Of a stretch of DNA of 5,616 bases, positions 5,553 through 5,616 are shown piece after piece. Source of the stretch: Desulfobacterales bacterium (lineage in GTDB: Bacteria; Desulfobacterota; Desulfobacteria; Desulfobacterales; JAFDCJ01). The notes under the pieces were generated by a model. It saw only the letters and a program-made list of their open reading frames with translations, ran no database searches and was not told the origin of the DNA. The stretch's first letter is position 1; every line of letters starts with the position of its first letter. The stretch lies in assembly GCA_020345785.1 (NCBI GenBank), contig CP070771.1, forward strand, positions 3,333,140 through 3,338,755, given 5' to 3'. The position numbers and the translations under genes were made by a program.

Positions 5553-5616
5553 GAGAAAAACACAACGACCTTTCAGGAACTTATAAGAAAATCAAGTAGA
5601 ACCTCAGCAGATGCGC

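Overview
The window holds most of a LIV-type (HAAT family) ABC importer operon followed by an acyl-CoA synthetase, all on the + strand. In order: the 3' part of a LivH-type permease (3-653), a LivM-type permease (929-1930), a LivG-type ATPase (1930-2682), a LivF-type ATPase (2873-3619) and an AMP-forming acyl-CoA ligase (3624-5273). The last 343 bases carry no recognisable gene but include a palindromic dispersed-repeat-type element (5456-5552). The periplasmic binding protein (LivK/LivJ type), the LivH N-terminus and the operon promoter are not here; presumably they lie upstream.

The layout and the word-repeat spacers suggest a deltaproteobacterium (Desulfobacterota, perhaps a Desulfobacterales-like sulfate reducer or an uncultured relative). 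This is an inference from gene arrangement and general familiarity; no marker gene is present.

The proteins should form one machine. LivH and LivM are the two membrane subunits, LivG and LivF the two ATPases. The CoA ligase, four bases behind livF, would activate a carboxylic acid to its CoA thioester. Coupling of importer and ligase suggests that the cargo may be an organic acid (aromatic, fatty or branched-chain) rather than, or besides, free branched-chain amino acids.

The most unusual part is the spacing. livM/livG overlap by one base and livF/ligase are 4 bases apart, but the livH-livM gap (275 bp) and livG-livF gap (190 bp) are largely filled with short blocks of degenerate tandem words. 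Each block has a strict 7-base or 8-base period, and several different words sit side by side. One block begins on the last base of the livH stop codon, and another ends on the base before the livM ATG, which therefore has no Shine-Dalgarno sequence. Related words recur in both gaps, in one case as the same octamer family in opposite orientations. Secondary oddities are a divergent ABC signature and D-loop region in LivG, an insertion of about 14 residues in LivF, and two altered core-motif glycines in the CoA ligase.
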